Source of the DNA: a virus
Length of the DNA stretch: 42,486 nt
IMG/VR virus record: IMGVR_UViG_3300035199_001164
Location: 1-42,486 of that record
Reading direction: 5' to 3' (one strand)
Of this stretch, positions 31,591-37,419 are shown in pieces. Each line of letters opens with the position of its first letter. Within the stretch, counting starts at the first letter, position 1. The notes under the pieces were generated by a model. The model was not told the DNA's origin and made no database searches. It saw only the letters and a program-made list of their open reading frames with translations. Made by a program: the position numbers and the translations under genes.

Positions 31591-31841
31591 TTGGAAGTCT
31601 CCTCAACGGCCTTCAGGCGGTTCTCCAAGGTCTCGCGCTCGCAATCGAGGACGTTGTGCCAATCCTCGATGTTGTACAGCGCGAGGTCGGCCAGCTTGGC
31701 GTAGTGCGCCAGCTCGGGATCCGACTGGATGCGATCCTTGATGACGTGGAAGGTGGAGCGCAGCCAGTCCAGTTGGCCCAAGGCACAATTGATCTGGAGG
31801 GTGGCGTCCCTGGCGATCTGCTGGAGTTCGGGATTGCTCAT
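31587..31841 (-). CDS. Small two-helix protein (array member)
   Basis: An 84-residue helical protein starting MSNPELQQIARDATLQINCAL, with a second helix ADLALYNIEDWHNVLDCERE. It is the last in a run of four small genes of similar size and helical design, all with four-base ATGA overlaps. No known family assigned; the shape is reminiscent of small Pseudomonas DUF3077-type proteins. Role unknown. Confidence 0.65.
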   Translation of the reverse strand: MSNPELQQIARDATLQINCALGQLDWLRSTFHVIKDRIQSDPELAHYAKLADLALYNIEDWHNVLDCERETLENRLKAVEETSK

Positions 31842-32080
31842 GCCGGCACCTCCAGCAGGTTCATCAGGTTGTGGAAGTCGCCGAGCACGGCCTTCCCCAG
31901 GGCATGGATCGCGAAGTGGAGGGCATCCACCTGGCAGGGGCTCAGCCGAGGGCCAGGTTCGCACCCGTCGAATGCCTGGTCTTCGCGAATCACCGACACC
32001 AACTCGGGGATGGCTGTCAGGTGCTCCTCGATTCGATCAGCGAGGAGCTGGGATTCGGTGCGGCTGCTGGTCTGGCTCAT
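31838..32080 (-). CDS. Small two-helix protein (array member)
   Basis: An 80-residue protein with helices ESQLLADRIEEHLTAIPELVSVIRED and SPCQVDALHFAIHALGKAVLGDFHNLM. Third in the run of four. ATGA overlaps with both neighbours. Two short Cys (GCEPG, SPCQ) are not arranged as a metal site. Function unknown. Confidence 0.65.
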   Translation of the reverse strand: MSQTSSRTESQLLADRIEEHLTAIPELVSVIREDQAFDGCEPGPRLSPCQVDALHFAIHALGKAVLGDFHNLMNLLEVPA

Positions 32081-32346
32081 GCGAATCCCCCCTTCATCAA
32101 TCCAGAGGAACAGGCGTCGACGAGGGCCTTCGCGGCATCAACTTCACTCTCGATCAGGAACAGCGTGTTCTGCGAGATGCCACCTTCGTCCTCCGCCGAT
32201 TCGCGAATGAACTCCCGCAGGATGGCCATTCGATACGAGCAGTGTTCGAGCACTGCTTGAACACCCAGATCAGGCCGAACGGCCAGGACGCAGGAGTCGC
32301 CATCAAACGTTTCGAACTGCTGCTCAGCAGTGACGGGGCGATTCAT
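32077..32346 (-). CDS. Small two-helix protein (array member)
   Basis: An 89-residue protein with an LGVQAVLEHCSYRMAILREF helix and a FLIESEVDAAKALVDAC helix. The second helix ends AKALVDA, a motif I recall from small Pseudomonas proteins of the DUF3077 kind. Second in the run of four; ATGA overlaps with both neighbours. Function unknown. Confidence 0.65.
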   Translation of the reverse strand: MNRPVTAEQQFETFDGDSCVLAVRPDLGVQAVLEHCSYRMAILREFIRESAEDEGGISQNTLFLIESEVDAAKALVDACSSGLMKGGFA

Positions 32347-32603
32347 TGGGCGCCCCCTTCCTGGGGAAGGCTGCGAGCCACCGACTGCACCAGGGCGGCG
32401 CACATCCCACCGAGGAAGCCAACCGCTGCGATTTCATCAATGCAGGCGAACTCGTTGCTCTCGTTGATCTGGTCATGCAAACGCTTGGAGATCAGCTCCA
32501 CCCCCTGCGCCAGTTTGCGGGCCAGTTCCAGGGCCTCTTCGGCCGGGTGATCTGCGCTGATAGTGATCAGGTAGGTGTCGCACCAAATGCCGCCAGCGTT
32601 CAT
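32343..32603 (-). CDS. Small two-helix protein (array member)
   Basis: An 86-residue protein with PAEEALELARKLAQGVELISKRL and a second helix CIDEIAAVGFLGGMCAALVQSV. It is the first of the run of four. The ATG at 32603 lacks a strong ribosome site (CTGAAGACC region); a longer open frame upstream crosses the hairpin region and looks non-coding. About 500 bases without a gene lie upstream. Confidence 0.6.
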   Translation of the reverse strand: MNAGGIWCDTYLITISADHPAEEALELARKLAQGVELISKRLHDQINESNEFACIDEIAAVGFLGGMCAALVQSVARSLPQEGGAQ

Positions 32604-32695
32604 GGTGGTGGTCTTCAGTTGTTGCGCCTCCACAGGCGCTTTGCTATTTTTTGGCTGTGTCAATTCCTCGTCCTCCGCAGACGATGAAAGAGATG

Positions 32696-32743
32696 CCACC
32701 CCTGCAAGGGTGGTTGTTTGAAGAAGCCCGCCTGCAAGCGGGC
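32696..32743 (+). other. Twin hairpins with identical CTGCAA loops
   Basis: Hairpin 1: ccaccc (32696-32701), loop ctgcaa, gggtgg (32708-32713). Hairpin 2: gcccgc (32726-32731), loop ctgcaa, gcgggc (32738-32743). The second ends in a plus-strand T-run. The pair could end a plus-strand RNA, or act on the minus-strand early transcript. Confidence 0.6.
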
Positions 32744-32750
32744 TTTTTTT
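32724..32750 (+). terminator. Strong intrinsic terminator, plus-strand orientation
   Basis: Six-bp stem gcccgc/gcgggc with T7 (32744-32750) on the plus strand. On the minus strand the flank is only ttcttc, so it would be weak there. No plus-strand gene ends just before it. Confidence 0.65.
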
Positions 32751-33110
32751 GTGGCCGCAGATCAGGGGGTATTCCCCATCTTCCACAGGTCCGCAAAAGC
32801 GCAAGCGCCCCAGTCAGGGCGGTTCGGATTGATGAGCGCGGACGCGCGTATCAGACTTTTTCAAAGTGCAACCCCTGTATTTCTCGACCGGCTTTCCTGC
32901 CGGTGGGCTGCTCCAGCCCTTTGTCTTAATAGTGTCCAGCCAGTGCCCTTTTTTGCGAGCGATGGCCGGATGACCGAAAAACGGCCACAAACTCTCTAAT
33001 TCCGGTTCAAGGTTCCCGACTCCGGGAAAACTTCCGCATGCGAAAACTTTGCAGTGGCGCCAATGCTCGATGGTCTGCGCCGATTAGCACTGGATGCCCG
33101 AACAGCATGA

Positions 33111-33383
33111 TCAGCTCACTGCTCCGCTGATCCTTGGATCGGTATCGTTTGTTCCAAGGTCGGCGGCAGTCTTGCCGGCCAGGGACCAGGGGAAATCGGG
33201 GCACAGGTCTTCACGCCGAAAAGCCCGACCGGTTTTTTCTTCGGCTCGCACAGCGGCCTCAGGAGACATGCCCCACTTGCCGTTGACCCAGCCAGAAACG
33301 GTCGACTGATTCACGGAAAGCGCAGCTGCGGCTTGCTGCTGCGTACCGAAGTGCGCCACAAGCCTGGAAAAGATGTTGTCCAT
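33111..33383 (-). CDS. cro: Cro-like repressor
   Basis: A 90-residue DNA-binding protein. The helix-turn-helix is at about residues 13-33 (TQQQAAAALSVNQSTVSGWV), with the recognition helix VNQSTVSGWVNG. It is of the Cro/YdaS type. It is divergent from the CI-like repressor with 85 bases between starts, the lambda layout. It should bind the three operators at 33397-33457 and turn down repressor synthesis in lytic growth. An AAAGG ribosome site precedes the ATG. Confidence 0.85.
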   Translation of the reverse strand: MDNIFSRLVAHFGTQQQAAAALSVNQSTVSGWVNGKWGMSPEAAVRAEEKTGRAFRREDLCPDFPWSLAGKTAADLGTNDTDPRISGAVS

Positions 33384-33396
33384 CTCAACAGCCTTT

Positions 33397-33457
33397 TATG
33401 AGTTTCCCCATAACTTACCATGACAAAACTCATTTGCAAGATATGAGTTCTCTCCTG
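33397..33457. promoter_or_regulatory. Three operators between cI and cro (OR-like)
   Basis: Three 16-bp sites fit TATGAG-N4-CTCATA: 33397-33412 (tatgag/cccata), 33419-33434 (catgac/ctcatt) and 33442-33457 (tatgag/ctcctg). Centre spacings are 22 and 23 bp. A candidate cI promoter, ATGACA (33420-33425), 16 bp, TATGAG (33442-33447), overlaps the second and third sites. The leftward promoter for cro is not clear. Confidence 0.72.
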
Positions 33458-33468
33458 AAGATTCCGGC

Positions 33469-34335
33469 ATGACTACATTCGCTGATCGCCTCAAAAAGGC
33501 TCGACAACATGCGCGGCTCACTCAGGCAGAGCTGGCCACGATCGTGGGCATCGACCAGACGTCGATATCCAACCTGGAGCGCGGTAAATCGCAGGGCACC
33601 TCGTTCAGTGCCAGGCTGGCTGACGCGTGCGGAGTGAGCGCGATCTGGCTGGAGTCTGGGATAGGGCTGATGTCGGAAGCTGAGGAGCCTCGCTCCGTTC
33701 AGGTGCTCGTACATAGCCAGGGCTCGGGTAAAACCACGGCCATGCTAGACCTGGTCAAGTCATTGCTTGACTCGAAAGCTGCTAAGGCATTGCCCCAGGA
33801 GGCGAGGGATCTTCTCCTTAAGGCCGCGGAGGACCCTCAACAGCAAGGCACGGCCCCTAAGCCCACCAACGTCGTGACTGGTGACTTTTCTCGTGCTGCA
33901 CGCATGACTGACGGTGACATCCTGATCCCGCAGTACGATGTGCGAGCCAGCATGGGGCACGGCCAGGTGCCGTCCGACTACGTCGAGTTCGTCCGCAACA
34001 TCGTGGTCAGCGGCCCGCAGCTGGAGAAGCTGGGTCTGGAGTACACCTCGCCGGCGAACCTCTCGATCATCACCGGCTGGGGCCAGTCCATGGCAGGGAC
34101 GATCGAGGACAAGGATCCGATCATCGTCGACCGTGGCGTGACCGAGTTCAACGGCGATGGGGTTTACGTGCTGACCTGGGATGATCACCTTTACATCAAG
34201 CGCCTGCAGAAGGCCGACACCGAGCATTTCGACCTGATTTCCGACAACCCCAAGCACAAGGACCGCGTGGTGCATGTCGATGACGTGGTCATTCATGCTC
34301 GTGTGCTGTACGTCTGGCGGGGCATGAAGGTGTAA
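33469..34335 (+). CDS. cI: CI-like prophage repressor (HTH plus S24 peptidase)
   Basis: A 288-residue repressor. N-terminal HTH at about 17-38 (LTQAELATIVGIDQTSISNLE), a linker of about 100 residues, then an S24 LexA/CI-type C-terminal domain. The catalytic Ser207 is in GQSM (Gln where many have Asp) and Lys244 in LYIKRLQ. The cleavage region has VRASMGHG at 158-165, in place of the Ala-Gly of lambda CI, a variant I recall in Pseudomonas repressors. It should hold lysogeny and be cut on RecA activation. It is divergent from cro and followed by a terminator. Confidence 0.9.
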   Translation: MTTFADRLKKARQHARLTQAELATIVGIDQTSISNLERGKSQGTSFSARLADACGVSAIWLESGIGLMSEAEEPRSVQVLVHSQGSGKTTAMLDLVKSLLDSKAAKALPQEARDLLLKAAEDPQQQGTAPKPTNVVTGDFSRAARMTDGDILIPQYDVRASMGHGQVPSDYVEFVRNIVVSGPQLEKLGLEYTSPANLSIITGWGQSMAGTIEDKDPIIVDRGVTEFNGDGVYVLTWDDHLYIKRLQKADTEHFDLISDNPKHKDRVVHVDDVVIHARVLYVWRGMKV

Positions 34336-34354
34336 CCAGTCGCCTCAGAAACGA

Positions 34355-34388
34355 GAAAGCCCGCGTTATGCGGGCTTTCTTCTTTTTG
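34355..34388 (+). terminator. Terminator after cI, probably bidirectional
   Basis: Ten-bp stem gaaagcccgc/gcgggctttc (34355-34364, 34370-34379) with a five-base loop and a T-rich flank (tcttttt) on the plus strand. It lies between convergent cI and the DUF1654 gene and can serve both. Confidence 0.85.
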
Positions 34389-34396
34389 GCTCGATG

Positions 34397-34705
34397 TCAG
34401 AAAGGAGCATCCAGAGCCTGCACTTCACCCTCCCCCACTTGGTGATCGCCGTCGCTCTCCAGGTGCCACTTCAGCGTCACGGTGCCGTCGTCATTAAAGG
34501 TCATCTCGATGCCATCCTCCTCCCCTAGCAACTCCATCACCGCATCCCACGCCTCGTCGCTGTCCGTATCCAGCCGGTGAATCGTCACCCGGCGGTTTTG
34601 CTGTGCCAGCGGCGCATTGATCATCGCCGACACCCGCATCCCAAGCCGCTCTAGTCCAGTCAACTCGCGGCGTTCCAGTTGTTTCGCTTGCTTCTGTTTG
34701 GCCAT
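34397..34705 (-). CDS. DUF1654 protein, SOS-box controlled
   Basis: A 102-residue protein with GMRVSAMINAPLAQQNRRVTIHRLDTDSDEAWDAVM, the pattern of the Pseudomonas DUF1654 family. It is basic at the N-terminus and acidic at the C-terminus, with no membrane segment. It runs against cI. An AAGGAG ribosome site precedes the ATG and a perfect CTG-N10-CAG LexA site lies 18 bases upstream. Function unknown; its control suggests a role in DNA damage or induction. Confidence 0.82.
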   Translation of the reverse strand: MAKQKQAKQLERRELTGLERLGMRVSAMINAPLAQQNRRVTIHRLDTDSDEAWDAVMELLGEEDGIEMTFNDDGTVTLKWHLESDGDHQVGEGEVQALDAPF

Positions 34706-34722
34706 GGGCGCCTCTCCTTTTG

Positions 34723-34738
34723 CTGTACATCCATACAG
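34723..34738. promoter_or_regulatory. LexA (SOS) box upstream of the DUF1654 gene
   Basis: The site ctgtacatccatacag has the CTG-N10-CAG form with a CTGTA/TACAG palindrome, close to the Pseudomonas LexA consensus. It overlaps the -10 of a candidate minus-strand promoter (TTGCGA at 34764-34759, 18 bp, TACTGT). Confidence 0.8.
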
Positions 34739-34766
34739 TACACGACCGCCTCAGATCATCGCAATC

Positions 34767-34827
34767 CACGAGTCACCTCATATTTTTATGATAAAACTCA
34801 TTGACAGTCAGTATGAGTTTTCTCATA
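34767..34827. promoter_or_regulatory. Three operators upstream of the rightward operon (OL-like)
   Basis: Sites of the same 16-bp form as at cI-cro: 34767-34782 (cacgag/ctcata), 34787-34802 (tatgat/ctcatt) and 34812-34827 (tatgag/ctcata, perfect palindrome). Centre spacings are 20 and 25 bp. They cover the promoter for the genes from 34863. Confidence 0.7.
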
Positions 34828-34829
34828 TT
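34801..34829 (+). promoter_or_regulatory. Rightward early promoter (pL-like)
   Basis: TTGACA (34801-34806), 17 bp, CATATT (34824-34829), a near-consensus promoter. Its spacer and -10 are covered by the perfect operator at 34812-34827, so the CI-like repressor should block it. Confidence 0.75.
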
Positions 34830-34862
34830 TAAGCCGCACACCAATGCGCCAGAGGGATCAAC

Positions 34863-35231
34863 ATGGAAACCATCACTGCAGGGAACTGGGTAGGGAAGCT
34901 CGGCAATGGCCTCGCCCCTCGCGAGCTTGAGGCCACCCTCTACAGCGCCTCCGACCTCACTGCCAAAGAGATCGCCCGCTTAATGGGCATCAGCCCTGGC
35001 ACCGTCTCCAAACGCCTCGATGACGCCCGCTTCAAGATGGGCGCACGCACCGTGCGCGGCCTGGTGATGGAGGCCTTCAAGCGCGGCCTCATCGCTCCCG
35101 TTACCTGCATGGTGCTGGCCCTGCTGATCGGCCTGCAGCACCAGCCATCCAACGCCGTTCGCCGTCCTCGCGAAGGCAGCGTGTCCATGCGCATCGCCGC
35201 CCGCCGCGCCGAATGTGACTGGGTGGTGTGA
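34863..35231 (+). CDS. LuxR-type HTH protein (first gene of rightward operon)
   Basis: A 122-residue protein. The HTH LTAKEIARLMGISPGTVSKRLDDARFKMGARTVRGLVMEA at about residues 32-71 is of the LuxR/GerE type (KEIA...SPGTVS...ARFKMGARTV). A hydrophobic stretch near 78-90 could be a membrane helix. It is the first gene after the OL-like promoter, where lambda has N; as no N-like Arg-rich motif is visible, I call it a transcription regulator. Ribosome site AGGG before the ATG. Confidence 0.8.
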   Translation: METITAGNWVGKLGNGLAPRELEATLYSASDLTAKEIARLMGISPGTVSKRLDDARFKMGARTVRGLVMEAFKRGLIAPVTCMVLALLIGLQHQPSNAVRRPREGSVSMRIAARRAECDWVV

Positions 35232-35232
35232 C

Positions 35233-35472
35233 ATGGCCTACTCCTGGAATCCCAACGACCCGACCTGTCAGCTGGTGCTCCAGCTCTGCACCGAGTTGAG
35301 CGACGTGGGCGCTTTCTGCTCCTACTGGAACGGCCCGTCGCAATACGCCTTCGCCCAGTACATCGAGCGCCTGGGCAAGCCCATCGACGACCTCACCGTG
35401 GCCGACCTGAAGGCGGCAGCCGCCTTCGCCGATGCCGAACTGCGGGACCTGCAGGCGCGGGGTGCCATCTGA
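35233..35472 (+). CDS. Hypothetical small protein
   Basis: A 79-residue protein starting MAYSWNPNDPTCQLVLQLC. Acidic and mostly helical at the C-terminus (DLTVADLKAAAAFADAELRDL). No family recognised. It overlaps the next gene by one base (TGATG). Ribosome site weak. Confidence 0.65.
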   Translation: MAYSWNPNDPTCQLVLQLCTELSDVGAFCSYWNGPSQYAFAQYIERLGKPIDDLTVADLKAAAAFADAELRDLQARGAI

Positions 35473-35744
35473 TGATCAAGTCCATCGCCTGGGCGTTCGC
35501 CGCCCTCCTCTTCATCGCCGCTGCTGCCGGGCTTGGTTTCTGGCTTGCCCCGCTGATGCTCGCAAGCGGGCGGCCTGAGCTGATCCTGCTGGCCTACCTG
35601 CTGCCCTTCTGTGGGGTGGTCGCCGGCCTGGCCCTCTACATCGCGTGGGCCGACTCCGGCTGGTCAGCGCCCGACGATCCCGGCGAGGAGGCCCAGGTGG
35701 GCGCCTCGCCAAGCCATGGGCCATTGCTGCCCGCACTCCATTGA
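35472..35744 (+). CDS. Small membrane protein
   Basis: A 90-residue protein with two membrane helices at about 4-30 (AWAFAALLFIAAAAGLGFWL) and 37-58, and a polar C-terminal tail of about 30 residues (SAPDDPGEEAQVGAS). It probably lies in the inner membrane. Early expression, unknown role; phage early membrane proteins often protect against superinfection, which is unproven here. Confidence 0.65.
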   Translation: MIKSIAWAFAALLFIAAAAGLGFWLAPLMLASGRPELILLAYLLPFCGVVAGLALYIAWADSGWSAPDDPGEEAQVGASPSHGPLLPALH

Positions 35745-35753
35745 GGACCAACC

Positions 35754-36008
35754 ATGACAACCAAGCGTCCAGCGCTCACGCCGCTGCGCCTGCTCGTGCT
35801 CCTGACGGGCTGGCTTATCTGGCTCGCCACCACCGCACTGATCCTGGGCGTCGTCGCCCCAGAGATGGTGAGCGAGCCCAATTCCGTTTCCGTGGCCATC
35901 GGCTTTGCCTTCGCGGTGCTTTGGCTCATCGCCTCGGCGTGCCTCGGCCTTCTGCTGTTCCAACAACGCCGCATCGACGGCGCTACCAACGAGGAAACTC
36001 CCCAATGA
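35754..36008 (+). CDS. Small membrane protein
   Basis: An 84-residue protein with two hydrophobic helices (LLVLLTGWLIWLATTALILGVV at about 13-34; IGFAFAVLWLIASACLGLLL at about 48-67) and short polar ends. GAGGA ribosome site. The stop overlaps the start of the Band-7 gene by ATGA, so the two are probably coupled and may form one membrane complex. Confidence 0.68.
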   Translation: MTTKRPALTPLRLLVLLTGWLIWLATTALILGVVAPEMVSEPNSVSVAIGFAFAVLWLIASACLGLLLFQQRRIDGATNEETPQ

Positions 36009-36853
36009 AGCAACTTGGCTACATCTTCACCTTGTTCCTGGTCGCCATACTGGCGGGCTGCTCCAAGGTTCCGTCCGGAAACGTCGGTATCAAGGTCTAT
36101 CTGCTCGGCGGCGCCAAGGGCGTCGACACCGAAACCCTCGGCGTCGGGCGCTACTGGATCGGCATGAACGAAGAACTGCACATCTTCCCGACCTACTCGC
36201 AGACCGTGACCTGGGGAGCAGAAGACGACGAGCAGATCGCATTCCAGACCCGCGAGGGGATGCAGGTGAACGCCGACATCGGCATGACCTACTCGATCGC
36301 CCCGGACAAGGTGCCGCTGGTATTCCAGAAGTACCGCCGCGGCATCGAGGAAATCACGGATGTCTATCTGCGCAACATGGTGCGCGACGCCCTGGTGACG
36401 GTGGCCGGTGGCAAGGCCGTCGAGGCGGTCTACGGCGAAGGCAAATCGGGAATCATCAAGCAAGTCGAAGAGATTGTGCGCAGCCAGGTGGCGCCGTTCG
36501 GGATCAACATTGAGCGCGTCTATTGGGTCGGCGCCGTGCGCTTGCCGGAACAGATGATCAACGCCCTGAATGCCAAGCTGCAGGCCACGCAGATGGCCGA
36601 GCAGCGCCGCAACGAAGTCGAGCAGGCGAAGGCCGAGGCACAGAAGGAACGCGAACGCGCCCAAGGTGACGCGGACGCCAAGCTGACTCTGGCCAAGGCC
36701 GAAGCCGAGTCGATCAAGCTGAAGGCGGCGGCGCTGCGCGAGAACGCCGACGTGGCCACCCTGAACGCCATCGAGAAGTGGGACGGCAAGCTGCCGACCT
36801 ACATGGCACAAGGCACTCCCCTCCCCTTTATCGGCGTGGGGGCTTCGAAATGA
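36005..36853 (+). CDS. Band-7/SPFH (HflK/HflC-like) lipoprotein
   Basis: A 282-residue protein with a lipoprotein signal ending LAGC at residues 16-19. The SPFH/Band-7 domain follows (about 25-200), with YVGIKVYLL-type start and IEEITDVYLRNMVRDALV. From about 195 to 245 there is a charged helix typical of these proteins (EAQKERERAQGDADAKLTLA). HflK/HflC control FtsH in E. coli and lambda lysis-lysogeny; here the protein has a lipid anchor and no HflK transmembrane segment. The start is set by the ATGA overlap. Confidence 0.88.
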   Translation: MKQLGYIFTLFLVAILAGCSKVPSGNVGIKVYLLGGAKGVDTETLGVGRYWIGMNEELHIFPTYSQTVTWGAEDDEQIAFQTREGMQVNADIGMTYSIAPDKVPLVFQKYRRGIEEITDVYLRNMVRDALVTVAGGKAVEAVYGEGKSGIIKQVEEIVRSQVAPFGINIERVYWVGAVRLPEQMINALNAKLQATQMAEQRRNEVEQAKAEAQKERERAQGDADAKLTLAKAEAESIKLKAAALRENADVATLNAIEKWDGKLPTYMAQGTPLPFIGVGASK

Positions 36854-37095
36854 TCGAGCTCGGCAAGAAGGCTCGCGACAAGGTCACTGGCTTCGAAGGG
36901 GTGATCACCGGGCGCGCGCAGTACCTCACCGGCTGCGACCAGTACGTAGTCGTTCCGCTCGTGAAGGACGGCAGCTTCCAGCGCGGCGAGTGGTTTGACG
37001 AAGGCCGCCTGGAAGTGATCGGCGAGGGCATCAGCGCCGCTGACGTTGCCGGCACCAGGCCTGGCGGCCCGCAACGCGACGCACCTCGTACCTGA
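36850..37095 (+). CDS. Hypothetical small phage protein
   Basis: An 81-residue protein, [20 protein letters not shown] then [16 protein letters not shown], a pattern I recall in small phage proteins with a SH3-like beta barrel. It overlaps the Band-7 stop by ATGA. C-terminal end is unstructured ([13 protein letters not shown]). Function unknown. Confidence 0.75.
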   Translation: MIELGKKARDKVTGFEGVITGRAQYLTGCDQYVVVPLVKDGSFQRGEWFDEGRLEVIGEGISAADVAGTRPGGPQRDAPRT

Positions 37096-37144
37096 ACGCA
37101 GCACCAGCGCGGCCGGGATGGCCGCGCCTGACAAGGAGATTCAT

Positions 37145-37372
37145 ATGTTGATTTTGACAAGGCGCATTGGCGAGAAGCTGAAGATCGGCGACGACATCGA
37201 GGTCGTCGTCCTGGGGGTGAAGGGCAATCAGGTGCGCATCGGTATCGCCGCCCCGAAGGACGTCGAGGTCCATCGCGAAGAGATCTACGACCGCATCCAG
37301 ACCGAGAAAGCCGAGGCGGAATTCGGCGATCGCATCATGGCCGCCGCCAAGAAAGTCCGCCGTTTCACCTGA
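37145..37372 (+). CDS. csrA: CsrA/RsmA-type RNA-binding regulator
   Basis: A 75-residue protein. The start [20 protein letters not shown], then [19 protein letters not shown] and [10 protein letters not shown], matches CsrA/RsmA along its full length, including the key Arg in VHREEIY. It is longer than the host type (about 61) by a helical C-terminal tail ending KKVRRFT. CsrA binds GGA in mRNA leaders and alters translation. AAGGAG ribosome site. It lies in an early operon, so it would act soon after infection or induction. Confidence 0.93.
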   Translation: MLILTRRIGEKLKIGDDIEVVVLGVKGNQVRIGIAAPKDVEVHREEIYDRIQTEKAEAEFGDRIMAAAKKVRRFT

Positions 37373-37388
37373 TCCAGCCCAGGGGGCT

Positions 37389-37407
37389 ACTACGAAACTT
37401 TCGTAGT
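37389..37407. promoter_or_regulatory. 19-bp perfect palindrome before the 485-residue gene
   Basis: Arms actacgaaa and tttcgtagt around one central C, ending four bases before a GGAG ribosome site. As RNA it can fold with a seven-bp stem and five-base loop. It may be an operator or an RNA control element. Confidence 0.6.
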
Positions 37408-37419
37408 TTGGAGACCTAC

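Larger units (their letters stand above)
32604..33110. other. Gene-free stretch between cro and the small-gene array
   Basis: About 500 bases with no convincing gene. It contains twin hairpins (32696-32713 and 32726-32743, plus T-run to 32750), a hairpin near 32905-32919 (gggct/agccc) followed by a weak T-run, and TTGACA on the minus strand at 32663-32658 without a matching -10. It must be crossed by the leftward early transcript, as lambda tR1/nutR regions are. Confidence 0.55.

Noticed and set aside
32658-32663. TTGACA on the minus strand as promoter for the small-gene array
   Set aside because: No -10 at 15-19 bases; only AT-rich aaaaaatag closer by. Kept as note only.
32651-32929. 92-codon plus-strand frame through the twin hairpins
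   Set aside because: Its residues derive from hairpins and their T-run (MPPLQGWLFEEARLQAGFF); this looks like translation of a terminator region, not a gene.
33007-33204. Minus-strand 65-codon frame overlapping the end of cro
   Set aside because: Overlaps cro in a different frame, no ribosome site, Arg-rich with no motif.
33718-33735. Walker A-like GSGKTT in the CI-like repressor (residues 85-90)
   Set aside because: It lies in the linker, no ATPase fold around it; probably chance.
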